Of a stretch of 64,000 bases of DNA, positions 1 through 8,472 are shown in pieces. Source of the stretch: Sphingopyxis sp. H073 (GTDB lineage Bacteria; Pseudomonadota; Alphaproteobacteria; Sphingomonadales; Sphingomonadaceae). The notes under the pieces were generated by a model, which saw nothing but the letters and a program-made list of their open reading frames with translations, was not told the DNA's origin and did not search any database. The DNA is taken from contig NZ_LNSG01000001.1 of the NCBI RefSeq assembly GCF_001468395.1, positions 62,001-126,000 on the forward strand, read 5' to 3'. Made by a program: the position numbers and the translations under genes. Every line of letters starts with the position of its first letter. The stretch's first letter is position 1.

Positions 1-2
1 CC

Positions 3-2018
3 GACGACATCGGCGGTTCGGGCGACGTCAAATATCACCTCGGCACCTCGACCGACCGCGAGTTCGACGGCATTTCGGTGCATATGTCGCTCGTCCCCAA
101 CCCCTCGCACCTCGAGGCGGTCGATCCGGTCGTGCTCGGCAAGGTGCGCGCCCAGCAGGTGGTGCGCGACGACCTCGACAAGCATGAGCAGGTGCTGCCG
201 GTGCTGATCCACGGCGACGCGGCCTTCGCTGGGCAGGGGATCGTCTGGGAATGCCTCGGCTTCTCGGGCATTCGCGGCTACAACACCGGCGGCTGCATCC
301 ACTTCATCGTCAACAACCAGATCGGTTTTACGACCAGCCCGCAGTTCGCGCGCTCGTCGCCCTATCCGTCGGACGTCGCCAAGGGCGTCCAGGCGCCGAT
401 CCTGCACGTCAACGGCGACGACCCGGAGGCGGTCACCTTTGCGTGCAAGCTCGCGATCGACTTCCGTCAGCGTTTCAAGCGCGATGTCGTGATCGACATG
501 TGGTGCTATCGCCGCTTCGGCCATAACGAGGGCGACGAGCCTTCGTTCACGCAGCCGCTGATGTACGAACGCATCCGCAAGCACCCGCCGGTGTCGCAGC
601 TGTGCGCCGCGAAGCTGGAAGACGAAGGCGCGATCGACGCCGGCTGGGCCGACGCCCGCCGCGCCGAATTCGTCGCACAGCTCGAAGGCGATTTCGAGGC
701 GGCGAAAAGCTACAAGCCGAACAAGGCCGACTGGTTCGCAGGCCGCTGGTCGGGCCTCTATGCCCCGACCGATCCCGAGGGCGCGCGCCGCAACATCGCG
801 ACGGGCGTCTCGGACAAATTGTTCGACGCGATCGGCCGCACGCTGACGACGATCCCCGCCGACCTCGAAGTGCACAAGACGCTGCGCCGCGTGATCGACG
901 GCCGCGCCGCGATGTTCGCCGACAAGAGCGATACCGAAATCTTCGATTGGGCGACGTCCGAGGCGCTCGCCTTCGGCACGCTGCTCAGCGAGGGCTATCA
1001 GGTGCGCCTGTCGGGCCAGGATTCGGGTCGCGGCACTTTCAGCCAGCGCCACGCCGTCTGGGTCGACCAGAAGGATGAGCATAAATATATTCCGTTGACG
1101 ACCGTGCCCCACGGCCGGTTCGAGGTGCTCGACAGCCCGCTCTCCGAATATGGCGTGCTGGGCTTCGAATATGGCTATGCGATGGCTGACCCCAAGAGCC
1201 TCGTGCTCTGGGAAGCGCAGTTCGGCGACTTCGCCAACGGCGCGCAGATCATGATCGACCAGTTCATCGCGGCGGGCGAGGCCAAGTGGCTGCGCGCCAA
1301 CGGCCTCGTGATGCTGCTGCCGCACGGCTACGAAGGGCAGGGGCCCGAGCATAGCTCGGCGCGTCTCGAACGTTTCCTTCAGCTGTGCGCGGGCGACAAT
1401 ATCCAGGTGTGCAATATTTCGACCCCGTCGAACTATTTCCACGTCCTGCGCCGCCAGATGCTGCGTCCGTTCCGGAAGCCATTGGTCATCATGACGCCGA
1501 AGTCGCTACTCCGCCACAAGCTGGCGGTGTCGCAGCGCTCCGACTTCATCGGCGACGCGCATTTCCGCCGCATCATGTCCGACCGCACCCCGCCCGCCGA
1601 CGCCGATATCAAGCGCGTCGTGCTCTGTTCGGGCAAGCTCGGCTACGACCTGATGGAAGCGCGCGATGCGGCGGGCCAGACCGACACGACGGTGATCCGC
1701 ATCGAGCAGATCTATCCCTTCCCCGGCGAACCGCTTGCCGTCCGCCTGAAGCGGATGCCGAAGCTGGAAGAAGTCGTCTGGGCGCAGGAAGAGCCGCGCA
1801 ACAACGGCAGCTGGTTCTTCGTCGAACCTTTTATCGAGGAAGCGCTAAAGGAAGCCGGTTTCAAGGGCATGCGTCCGCGCTACGCCGGCCGCGCTGCCGC
1901 CGCCTCGCCCGCGACCGGCCTGATGAGCCGTCACCAGACCGAACAGTCGGCGCTCGTCGCCGATGCGCTCGGACTTTCGGTTCGGGCCGAAATCCGCCGC
2001 GCCAAGAACAAAGCCTGA
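3..2018 (+). CDS. sucA: 2-oxoglutarate dehydrogenase E1 component, 5'-truncated
   Basis: Thiamine-diphosphate-dependent E1 subunit of the 2-oxoglutarate dehydrogenase complex, which decarboxylates 2-oxoglutarate and passes the succinyl group to lipoyl-E2 in the TCA cycle. The window begins inside the gene: 671 codons are visible of the roughly 930-950 usual for the family, so the N-terminal part lies upstream. The frame is open from base 3 and starts with the conserved stretch GDVKYHLG. RRFGHNEGDEPSFTQP follows, then the transketolase-like second half, and AQEEPRNNGSWFF near the C-terminus. TGA lies 31 bp ahead of sucB, so the two genes are very probably cotranscribed. Confidence 0.97.
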   Translation, partial: DDIGGSGDVKYHLGTSTDREFDGISVHMSLVPNPSHLEAVDPVVLGKVRAQQVVRDDLDKHEQVLPVLIHGDAAFAGQGIVWECLGFSGIRGYNTGGCIHFIVNNQIGFTTSPQFARSSPYPSDVAKGVQAPILHVNGDDPEAVTFACKLAIDFRQRFKRDVVIDMWCYRRFGHNEGDEPSFTQPLMYERIRKHPPVSQLCAAKLEDEGAIDAGWADARRAEFVAQLEGDFEAAKSYKPNKADWFAGRWSGLYAPTDPEGARRNIATGVSDKLFDAIGRTLTTIPADLEVHKTLRRVIDGRAAMFADKSDTEIFDWATSEALAFGTLLSEGYQVRLSGQDSGRGTFSQRHAVWVDQKDEHKYIPLTTVPHGRFEVLDSPLSEYGVLGFEYGYAMADPKSLVLWEAQFGDFANGAQIMIDQFIAAGEAKWLRANGLVMLLPHGYEGQGPEHSSARLERFLQLCAGDNIQVCNISTPSNYFHVLRRQMLRPFRKPLVIMTPKSLLRHKLAVSQRSDFIGDAHFRRIMSDRTPPADADIKRVVLCSGKLGYDLMEARDAAGQTDTTVIRIEQIYPFPGEPLAVRLKRMPKLEEVVWAQEEPRNNGSWFFVEPFIEEALKEAGFKGMRPRYAGRAAAASPATGLMSRHQTEQSALVADALGLSVRAEIRRAKNKA

Positions 2019-2049
2019 GCCAGAGCTTAAGCCCTAAGGAACGCACAAG

Positions 2050-3279
2050 ATGAGCACCGAAGTCAAAGTCCCCACGCTGGGTGAAAGCGTCACCGAAGCG
2101 ACGATCGGCGAATGGCTGAAGAAGCCCGGCGAAGCGGTCGCGCTCGACGAACCGATCGCCAGCCTCGAAACCGACAAGGTCGCGGTCGAGGTGCCTTCGC
2201 CCGTCGCGGGCGTGATGGGCCAGCAGCTCGCCGGCGTCGGCGACACGGTCAATGTCGGCGCGGTGATCGCGACGGTCGAGGCTGGCGGCGCGGTCGCTGC
2301 CGCTCCTGCGCCTGCCGCCGCGGCTCCCGCGCCGGCGCAGGCGGCCCCGGCAGCGCCCGCTCCGGCGACCGCGAGCGAAGACGGCGTCACGACGCTGTCG
2401 CCCGCCGTCCGTCGTCTCGTGCTCGAACATGGCGTCGACCCGACGAAGATCCAGGGCACCGGCAAGGACGGCCGCCTGACCAAGGAAGATGTGCTCGCCG
2501 CCGCCAGCGCCGCGCCGGCCGCCGAAGCCGCTCCGGCACCGGCGCCTGCTGCTGCCCCCGTTGCGAGTGGTGCGCCGGGCCGTCAGGAAGAGCGCGTCAA
2601 GATGACCCGCCTCCGCCAGACGATCGCGAAGCGGCTGAAGTCGGCGCAGGAAACCGCGGCGATGCTGACGACGTTCAACGACGTCGACATGTCGGCGGTG
2701 ATCGCGACGCGCGACCGCTATCGCGAAAGCTTCGAGAAGAAGCATGGCGTGCGCCTCGGCTTCATGAGCTTCTTCACCAAGGCCGTCGCGCTCGCCGCGC
2801 ATGACATTCCGGCGGTCAACGCTCGCATCGAGGGCGACGAGATCGTCTATCACAATTACCTTGACGTCTCGGTCGCGGTCAGCGCGCCGAACGGCCTCGT
2901 CGTGCCCGTCGTGCGCAATGCCGACAGCATGAGCTTCGCCGAGATCGAAAAGGCGATCGCCGACCTCGGCAAGCGCGCAAAGGACGGCACGCTGACGATC
3001 GACGACATGACCGGCGGCACCTTCACCATCTCGAACGGCGGCGTGTTCGGCGGCCTGATGTCGACCCCGATCATCAACCCGCCGCAGTCGGCGGTGCTCG
3101 GCCTCCACCGAATCGAGGATCGCCCGGTCGTCCGGAACGGCGAGATCGTGATCCGCCCGATGATGTATCTGGCGATGAGCTATGACCACCGGCTGGTCGA
3201 CGGACGCGAGGCCGTGACCTTCCTCAAGACGATCAAGGAAGCGATCGAGGATCCGACGCGTTTGCTGATCGATTTGTAA
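2050..3279 (+). CDS. sucB: Dihydrolipoyllysine-residue succinyltransferase (E2 of 2-oxoglutarate dehydrogenase)
   Basis: E2 core of the 2-oxoglutarate dehydrogenase complex; it transfers succinyl from its lipoyl arm to CoA. The 409 residues show an N-terminal lipoyl domain with the lipoylated lysine in ETDKVAVEV (K43). An Ala/Pro-rich linker follows, then a peripheral-subunit-binding domain around residues 117-150 (SPAVRRLV...[12 protein letters not shown]). A second Ala/Pro linker leads to the acetyltransferase domain, which ends in the catalytic [12 protein letters not shown]. The length is typical. It follows sucA by 31 bp; an AAGGA ribosome site lies just upstream of the ATG. Confidence 0.97.
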   Translation: MSTEVKVPTLGESVTEATIGEWLKKPGEAVALDEPIASLETDKVAVEVPSPVAGVMGQQLAGVGDTVNVGAVIATVEAGGAVAAAPAPAAAAPAPAQAAPAAPAPATASEDGVTTLSPAVRRLVLEHGVDPTKIQGTGKDGRLTKEDVLAAASAAPAAEAAPAPAPAAAPVASGAPGRQEERVKMTRLRQTIAKRLKSAQETAAMLTTFNDVDMSAVIATRDRYRESFEKKHGVRLGFMSFFTKAVALAAHDIPAVNARIEGDEIVYHNYLDVSVAVSAPNGLVVPVVRNADSMSFAEIEKAIADLGKRAKDGTLTIDDMTGGTFTISNGGVFGGLMSTPIINPPQSAVLGLHRIEDRPVVRNGEIVIRPMMYLAMSYDHRLVDGREAVTFLKTIKEAIEDPTRLLIDL

Positions 3280-3280
3280 C

Positions 3281-3499
3281 GTGAACGACGAACTCAATCC
3301 CCCTTGGCTAGCTTTTCCCGAGATTCCTGCTGGGGCAGTTGGCTGGCGTACGGGGCAGGGAGAGTTGTTTTGGGATATGTTCTATAAATTTTTCAGCGCA
3401 TTGAACCATCGTGCCGCTGATGATTACGTTCGACGTTATCCAGAACCGGAAATGTGGCGCGGTACTTATGCTATGATCCGGGCCAATCCATGGAAGTGA
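3281..3499 (+). CDS. Uncharacterised 72-residue protein between sucB and lpd
   Basis: Small ORF starting with GTG one base after the sucB stop and ending 3 bp before the lpd ATG. It encodes 72 residues rich in Trp, Phe, Tyr and Pro (WLAFPEIPAGAVGWRTG near the start, RRYPEPEMWRGTY near the end), with no signal peptide or membrane segment. I do not recognise the family. Codon use is clearly more AT-rich than in its neighbours (for example GCT TTT, GAT GAT TAC GTT CGA CGT TAT CCA), which suggests later acquisition or relaxed selection. The tight fit between two TCA genes argues for cotranscription. An internal ATG at 3377 would give a much shorter product. Real expression is plausible but not proven. 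Confidence 0.6.
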   Translation: MNDELNPPWLAFPEIPAGAVGWRTGQGELFWDMFYKFFSALNHRAADDYVRRYPEPEMWRGTYAMIRANPWK

Positions 3500-3502
3500 G
3501 TT

Positions 3503-4900
3503 ATGGCTGATTACGACTACGACGTCCTTGTCATCGGTGCCGGTCCCGGCGGTTATGTCGCGGCGATCCGCGCGGCGCAGCTGGGGCTGAAGACCGCTTG
3601 CGCCGAAGGGCGCGAGACGCTGGGCGGCACGTGCCTCAACGTCGGCTGCATCCCGTCGAAGGCGATGCTCCACGCGTCGGAATATTTCGACGCCGCCGCC
3701 AATGGCGCGATGGCGAAGATGGGCATCAAGGTGAAGCCCGAGCTCGACCTGCCGACGATGCACGGCCAGCGTATCGATGCGGTGAAGGGCCTGACCGGCG
3801 GCATCGAGTTCCTGTTCAAGAAGAACAAGGTCGACTGGCTGAAGGGCTATGCGCAGTTCACGTCGGCCGACACCGTCGAGGTGGCAGGCAAGAGCGTCCG
3901 CGCGAAGAATATCATCGTCGCCACCGGCTCGTCGGTGACCCCGCTTCCGGGCGTTGCGGTCGATAACGACAAGCAGATCATCGTCGATTCGACGGGCGCG
4001 CTCGAACTCGCCAAGGTGCCGGGCCACATGGTCGTGATCGGCGGCGGCGTGATCGGGCTCGAACTCGGCAGCGTCTGGCGCCGCCTCGGCGCCAAGGTCA
4101 CCTGCGTCGAATTCCTCGACCAGATCCTGCCCGGCATGGACGGCGACGTCCGCAAGGAAGCGAACAAGATTTTCAAGAAGCAGGGCATCGAATTCAAGCT
4201 CAAGACCAAGGTCACCAAGGCCGAAGTCAAGGGCAAGAAGGCGGTGCTGACGCTCGAGCCCGCGGCGGGCGGCGACGCCGAAACGCTCGAGGCCGATGTC
4301 GTCCTCGTCTCGATCGGCCGCCGTCCGAACACCGAGGGTCTCGGCCTCGACAAGGCGGGACTGGCGCTCAACCAGCGCGGCCAGATCGAAACCGACCATG
4401 ATTTCCGTACCTCGGTCCCCGGCATCTGGGCGATCGGCGACGTGATCCCCGGCCCGATGCTCGCGCACAAGGCCGAGGACGAGGGCATCGCCTGCGCCGA
4501 GAATATCGCCGGGCTGACCGGCATCGTGAACCACGATGTCATCCCGTCGGTCGTCTATACCTGGCCCGAAATCGCCGGTGTCGGCCTGACCGAAGAGGCG
4601 GCGAAGGAGCGCGGCGAAGTGAAGGTCGGCAAATTCCCGATGCTCGCGAACAGCCGCGCCAAGACGAACCACGAGCCCGACGGCTTCGTGAAGGTGATCG
4701 CCGATGCCAAGAGCGACCGCGTTCTCGGCGTCTGGTGTATCGCCAGCGTCGCGGGCACCATGATCGCGCAGGCGGCGCAGGCGATGGAATTCGGCGCGAC
4801 GAGCGAGGACATCGCCTACACCTGTCACGCCCACCCGACCCACAGCGAGGCGATCAAGGAAGCCGCGATGGCGGTAACCGGCAAGCCGATCCACATTTGA
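3503..4900 (+). CDS. lpdA: Dihydrolipoyl dehydrogenase (E3)
   Basis: FAD flavoenzyme that reoxidises the dihydrolipoyl arms of 2-oxoacid dehydrogenase complexes, passing electrons to NAD+. The 465 residues show an N-terminal FAD-binding GxGxxG (GAGPGG), the redox-active disulfide in GGTCLNVGCIPSK (C44 and C49), a second nucleotide-binding GGGVIGLE for NAD, the FAD contact AIGDVIPGPMLAHKA, and the C-terminal HAHPTHSE containing the His-Glu catalytic pair. The position after sucA-sucB assigns it to the 2-oxoglutarate complex, though E3 may be shared with other complexes. Confidence 0.97.
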   Translation: MADYDYDVLVIGAGPGGYVAAIRAAQLGLKTACAEGRETLGGTCLNVGCIPSKAMLHASEYFDAAANGAMAKMGIKVKPELDLPTMHGQRIDAVKGLTGGIEFLFKKNKVDWLKGYAQFTSADTVEVAGKSVRAKNIIVATGSSVTPLPGVAVDNDKQIIVDSTGALELAKVPGHMVVIGGGVIGLELGSVWRRLGAKVTCVEFLDQILPGMDGDVRKEANKIFKKQGIEFKLKTKVTKAEVKGKKAVLTLEPAAGGDAETLEADVVLVSIGRRPNTEGLGLDKAGLALNQRGQIETDHDFRTSVPGIWAIGDVIPGPMLAHKAEDEGIACAENIAGLTGIVNHDVIPSVVYTWPEIAGVGLTEEAAKERGEVKVGKFPMLANSRAKTNHEPDGFVKVIADAKSDRVLGVWCIASVAGTMIAQAAQAMEFGATSEDIAYTCHAHPTHSEAIKEAAMAVTGKPIHI

Positions 4901-4907
4901 CCTCTGA

Positions 4908-5032
4908 ATCCTCCCTGTGGCGAAGCCATGGGGAGGTGGCAGCCCGCAGGGCTGACGGAGGGGCTGAGACGTAGAGCCCCTCCACCATCCTTCGGATGGT
5001 CCCCCTCCCCATCGCTACGCGACGGGGAGGAT
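4908..5032. repeat. Palindromic intergenic repeat, family A, copy 1
   Basis: 125-bp imperfect palindrome between lpd and the TRIC-channel gene. The outer arms begin ATCCTCCCTGT and end GGGGAGGAT. The inner arms contain TGACGGAGGGGC and GCCCCTCCACCA. Other copies lie at 16424-16559 (same orientation) and 34224-34350 (inverted). It resembles REP/BIME elements in size and intergenic position. It ends 24 bp before the next ATG, so its hairpin could lie in that gene's leader. Confidence 0.85.
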
Positions 5033-5055
5033 CGTGTAACGTCGGCGAGAATGAT

Positions 5056-5691
5056 ATGCCGCTGCTCGTGGAGCCCCAAACCCTCATCCGCCTGCTCGAT
5101 CTTGCAGGGATCGGCGTCTTCGCGCTGTCGGGCGCGCTGATGGCGGTGCGCCTGCGGCAGACGCTTGTCACGGCCTGCTTCTTTGCGCTCGTCACCGGGG
5201 TCGGCGGCGGCAGCGTGCGCGACCTGCTGATCGGCGCACCGGTCTTCTGGGTGCAGGACGGGGCGATCGCCGCGGTGTGCATCGCGATCGCGCTGATCGT
5301 CTGGCTGACCCCCGAGCGCTGGTGGCAGGGGCAACTCCTCGAATGGGCCGATGCGGTCGGGCTGGCCGCATATGCCGTGTTCGGTACCGCGAAGGCGCTT
5401 GCCTGGGGCGTGCCGCCGGTGCCGGCGCTGATGATGGGCGTGATCACCGGCTGCGTCGGAGGAACGATCCGCGACATCCTGGCAGGGGTGCCGTCGATCA
5501 TCATGCGGCCCGAAATCTATGTCACTGCGGCGGCGCTCGCAGCGGGACTGTTCCTTACCCTCTTGTGGCTCGGCGCGGGCACTCCGGTCGCCGCCGTCGC
5601 CGGTGCGGTCGCCGGATTTATTCTGCGCGGGCTCGCAATTCGCTGGTCATTGGCGCTTCCGGCCTATAGGGGCCCCCGCGAATCGCGGTAA
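5056..5691 (+). CDS. Trimeric intracellular cation (TRIC/UPF0126, YicG-like) channel family protein
   Basis: Inner-membrane protein of the UPF0126/TRIC family, whose bacterial members are cation channels of unclear physiological role. The 211 residues form about seven hydrophobic helices in two related halves, each carrying a glycine-rich turn followed by Arg-Asp (TGVGGGSVRD and TGCVGGTIRD), the family hallmark. The ATG at 5056 puts the first helix at the usual distance from the N-terminus; the frame is open further upstream but runs into the palindromic repeat. It appears monocistronic. Confidence 0.88.
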   Translation: MPLLVEPQTLIRLLDLAGIGVFALSGALMAVRLRQTLVTACFFALVTGVGGGSVRDLLIGAPVFWVQDGAIAAVCIAIALIVWLTPERWWQGQLLEWADAVGLAAYAVFGTAKALAWGVPPVPALMMGVITGCVGGTIRDILAGVPSIIMRPEIYVTAAALAAGLFLTLLWLGAGTPVAAVAGAVAGFILRGLAIRWSLALPAYRGPRESR

Positions 5692-5770
5692 ACAGCGGCC
5701 TAATCGAGCCGCAACGCTCCGTTTAACTTTGATCCGATAGGATCGCGGCTGGCGCGCAGGGGAGCGCGTC

Positions 5771-6028
5771 GTGGGGACTGGCCGAATTTTGTCGACATTG
5801 CTGATCCTTTTCGGCGCCGGGGTCGAGGCGCCCGGCTGCGCGAGCGCGTGCGGCGATCCGGTGTCGACCGGGCGCTGGATCGTCGGGCTGTCGCTGATCA
5901 TCTTCATTCTGCCATTCGCCGCCGCGTCCCCGGCGCGCCACCTTCTGCGCCGGCTCGTGACACCGGTAACCCGCCGTAAACCACGGTCGGGGCCGCGCCG
6001 GTCGATCCGGTCGCGATTGATGGGCTGA
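5771..6028 (+). CDS. Uncharacterised small membrane protein
   Basis: 85 codons from a GTG preceded at about 7 nt by AGGGGAG, a good ribosome site. The product has two hydrophobic stretches (about residues 6-20 and 36-52) separated by a short Cys-containing loop (GCASACGD), followed by a strongly basic tail rich in Arg. This predicts a two-helix inner-membrane protein with a cytoplasmic basic end. I do not recognise a family. It lies alone ahead of the MpaB-like gene; because GC-rich DNA yields many spurious ORFs, its reality rests mainly on the ribosome site and the helices. Confidence 0.45.
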   Translation: MGTGRILSTLLILFGAGVEAPGCASACGDPVSTGRWIVGLSLIIFILPFAAASPARHLLRRLVTPVTRRKPRSGPRRSIRSRLMG

Positions 6029-6061
6029 CAATAGGGTAAATAATGTGGCACTGTTTGTGCC

Positions 6062-7387
6062 ATGACCGCTGCGCTCGACACCATCGCCCGCCAGGTCCGC
6101 GACCAGGCCACCGCCTTGCCCGACCTGTTCGGGCGTTTCGATTTCGACCGTCCCCCCGAACGATGGGCGGCCGAGGCAGAGGCCGTGAGCGAGCTTGGCG
6201 GCGTGAAGGGGATCGATCGCGCCGCCTATCTGGGCGATGCCGACCTCGTCGCGCGCATCCGCGAATATACGATGCTCGGCGACCGCACCGGCGATGCCTA
6301 TGCCGCACTGATGCCGAAGCTGGGGTTTCAGCGCAGCGTCGCGATGCTGGTCGAGGCATGCGACAAGGGGGTCGAGGCGGTCGAGGATGCGCCGCCCGAA
6401 CTCGTCGCGCTGATCCGCGAAATGGAGGCGAAGCCTGACTGGGTCGATATGGAACTGGTCGAGGAGGGCGCGGCCTATGAGCGCAACGCGACCGCAAACC
6501 TCGCGCCCTTCCTGATCCGCGGCGCCTTCATCGCGACCTTTCTCAACAAATATTCGGCGCTGCCGATGGCGCTCACCGGCACGCTCGGCCATGCGACCGC
6601 CGCGAGGCGGGTGAAGGAGACCGCAACCTTTTTCGCCACCACCGCGCTGCCGGGTGCGCTGTGCCGCTTCGGGCCGGGGTTCAAGGCGGCGGCGATGGTG
6701 CGGCTGATGCATTCGATGGTGCGCGTCAACGTGCTGTCGCGGCCGGGGATGTGGGACGCCGACACCTATGGCGTGCCGATCCCGCAGCTCGACCAGATGC
6801 CCGCGGGGCTGATCCCGATCTATTTCCTGTCGCAGGATGTGCTGAAGAGCGGGCGCACGTCGTTCAACCGGCTCGAGCGCGGGCGCGTCGAACTGGCGCG
6901 TTATCGCTGCTTCCTGCTCGGCCTGCCCGAGGATCTGCTCGCCGACACTCCGCAAGAGATCGTCCGCATCTGGCGCACGCGCAGCGCGACCTTGCGCTAT
7001 GAATATGACGACCCGATCTGTGGCGGGCTGCTTCGCGCGACGATGGAGGCCGAACTGTCGACCGATCCGTCGCCCGCGGGCCGCGTCAAGCGCCGCCTCG
7101 AGCGCTCGGTGAGCCGCGTCTTCTTCGTGAAGGCGTTCCTGAACGGCGACACCGAGCGCGCCGACGGCGTCGGGGTGCCCGTCGGCCGCCGCGACCATCT
7201 GATCTATGGCGCGACGATGCTCGCGCTCGCGGGACGCATGACGGCATATCGAGTCGCCTCGCGCATTCCGGTGCTGCGTCACCTTGCCGACCGCCGCCTC
7301 GTCCGGCGCATCAACCGCCAGCTCGCGGGCTATGGCCGCGCCGAGTTCCGGTCCGACGCCGCGCATTATCGTCCCGCGACGGCTTGA
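6062..7387 (+). CDS. Oxygenase MpaB family protein (DUF2236)
   Basis: 441-residue soluble protein resembling the DUF2236 / MpaB-like family, which includes heme-containing rubber oxygenase (Lcp) and fungal MpaB; the substrate here is unknown. Family-like features include the long all-helical composition and the RLMHSMVR segment, where the Arg/His residues correspond to the conserved heme-region motif. The C-terminal third (after about residue 300) is basic and more variable. It stands 54 bp upstream of an alpha/beta hydrolase on the same strand and the two could be cotranscribed. Confidence 0.8.
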   Translation: MTAALDTIARQVRDQATALPDLFGRFDFDRPPERWAAEAEAVSELGGVKGIDRAAYLGDADLVARIREYTMLGDRTGDAYAALMPKLGFQRSVAMLVEACDKGVEAVEDAPPELVALIREMEAKPDWVDMELVEEGAAYERNATANLAPFLIRGAFIATFLNKYSALPMALTGTLGHATAARRVKETATFFATTALPGALCRFGPGFKAAAMVRLMHSMVRVNVLSRPGMWDADTYGVPIPQLDQMPAGLIPIYFLSQDVLKSGRTSFNRLERGRVELARYRCFLLGLPEDLLADTPQEIVRIWRTRSATLRYEYDDPICGGLLRATMEAELSTDPSPAGRVKRRLERSVSRVFFVKAFLNGDTERADGVGVPVGRRDHLIYGATMLALAGRMTAYRVASRIPVLRHLADRRLVRRINRQLAGYGRAEFRSDAAHYRPATA

Positions 7388-7441
7388 CCGCGCCGCACTT
7401 CGCGGCATGTTGGTCGGCTAACGGCAGAGGATCAGAGCGGA

Positions 7442-8344
7442 ATGACGACCGAGCAGGCGACGGCGAACGGGATCAGCATCACCTATGAGGACAAGGGGCC
7501 GAAGGACGCGCCCGCGATCCTGCTGGTGATGGGGTTGGGCGGACAGCTGACTTTATGGCCCGACGAGTTCGTCGATGCGCTCGTCGCGCGCGGCTTTCGC
7601 GTCATCCGCTACGACAATCGCGACGTCGGCCTGTCGACGCGTTTCGATGCGGCGGGCGTTCCCAACCTCAAATGGATGTTCGTCAAGGCGGCGCTCAAGC
7701 TGCCGGTGCGCAGCGCCTATACGCTTGCCGACATGGCGGCCGACGGTGTCGCGCTGCTCGACCATCTCGGCATCGAGCGGGCGCATGTCGTCGGGGCATC
7801 GATGGGGGGGATGATCGCGCAGCATATCGCGGCGCGCTATCCGGGGCGCGTGCTGTCGCTGACGTCGATCATGTCGACCACCGGCAATCCGCGGCTGCCG
7901 CGCGCGCAGAAGGAGGCGATGCGCGTGCTCGCCAACCGCCCGATGAGCGGCGATCCCGAGGCGATGATCGCCTACTCGGTCAACGCTGCGCGCGTGATCG
8001 GCAGCCCCGATTATCCCGCCGAGGAGGAACGGCTGCAACGCCGCGTCCGGGGCGATTACGAGCGCGGCTGGTATCCGCAGGGCGTCGCGCGGCAGATGGC
8101 GGCGATCGTCGCCGACGGCGACCGGCGGCCGATGCTGAAGTCGATCACGGCGCCGACCCTGGTGATCCATGGCGAGGCCGACCCGCTCGTCCCGCTCGCG
8201 GGCGGGCGCGACACCGCGGAGCATATTCCCGGCGCGCGGCTGATGACGATCCCCGGCATGGGGCACGACCTGCCGCTCGCGCTCGTCGACACGCTGTCCG
8301 GGGCGATCGCCGACCACGCGCGGGGCGTCGCGCTGGCGGCGTAG
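7442..8344 (+). CDS. Alpha/beta-fold hydrolase
   Basis: 300-residue alpha/beta hydrolase. Visible elements are the oxyanion-hole region LLVMGLGGQ, the nucleophile elbow GASMGGM with its serine, the acidic residue in HGEADPLVP, and the catalytic His in GMGHDLP near the C-terminus, giving a complete Ser-Asp-His triad. No signal peptide is seen, so it is cytoplasmic. Family members include esterases, haloperoxidase-like enzymes and lactonases; the substrate cannot be told. It follows the MpaB-like gene and is followed by a palindromic repeat that separates it from the convergent sppA. Confidence 0.88.
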   Translation: MTTEQATANGISITYEDKGPKDAPAILLVMGLGGQLTLWPDEFVDALVARGFRVIRYDNRDVGLSTRFDAAGVPNLKWMFVKAALKLPVRSAYTLADMAADGVALLDHLGIERAHVVGASMGGMIAQHIAARYPGRVLSLTSIMSTTGNPRLPRAQKEAMRVLANRPMSGDPEAMIAYSVNAARVIGSPDYPAEEERLQRRVRGDYERGWYPQGVARQMAAIVADGDRRPMLKSITAPTLVIHGEADPLVPLAGGRDTAEHIPGARLMTIPGMGHDLPLALVDTLSGAIADHARGVALAA

Positions 8345-8370
8345 CGGGCGGGCGCATCGAAAACGCTGTG

Positions 8371-8453
8371 CGTCCCCGCGAAGGCGGGGATCCATCTCCC
8401 GAAGGCTCGAAATAGCACCGATGGGTGATGGACCCCCGCCTCCGCGGGGGAAC
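8371..8453. repeat. Palindromic intergenic repeat, family C
   Basis: Inverted repeat between the convergent hydrolase and sppA genes. The left arm CGTCCCCGCGAAGGCGGGGA and the right arm near CCCCCGCCTCCGCGGGGG each contain their own small GC palindrome, and ATCCAT/GATGGA extend the pairing. Such 'CCCCGCGnnnGCGGGG' mosaics are common dispersed elements in sphingomonads and other alphaproteobacteria. It probably acts as a bidirectional transcription terminator. Confidence 0.75.
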
Positions 8454-8472
8454 AGGCAATTCCCGCTTCCGT

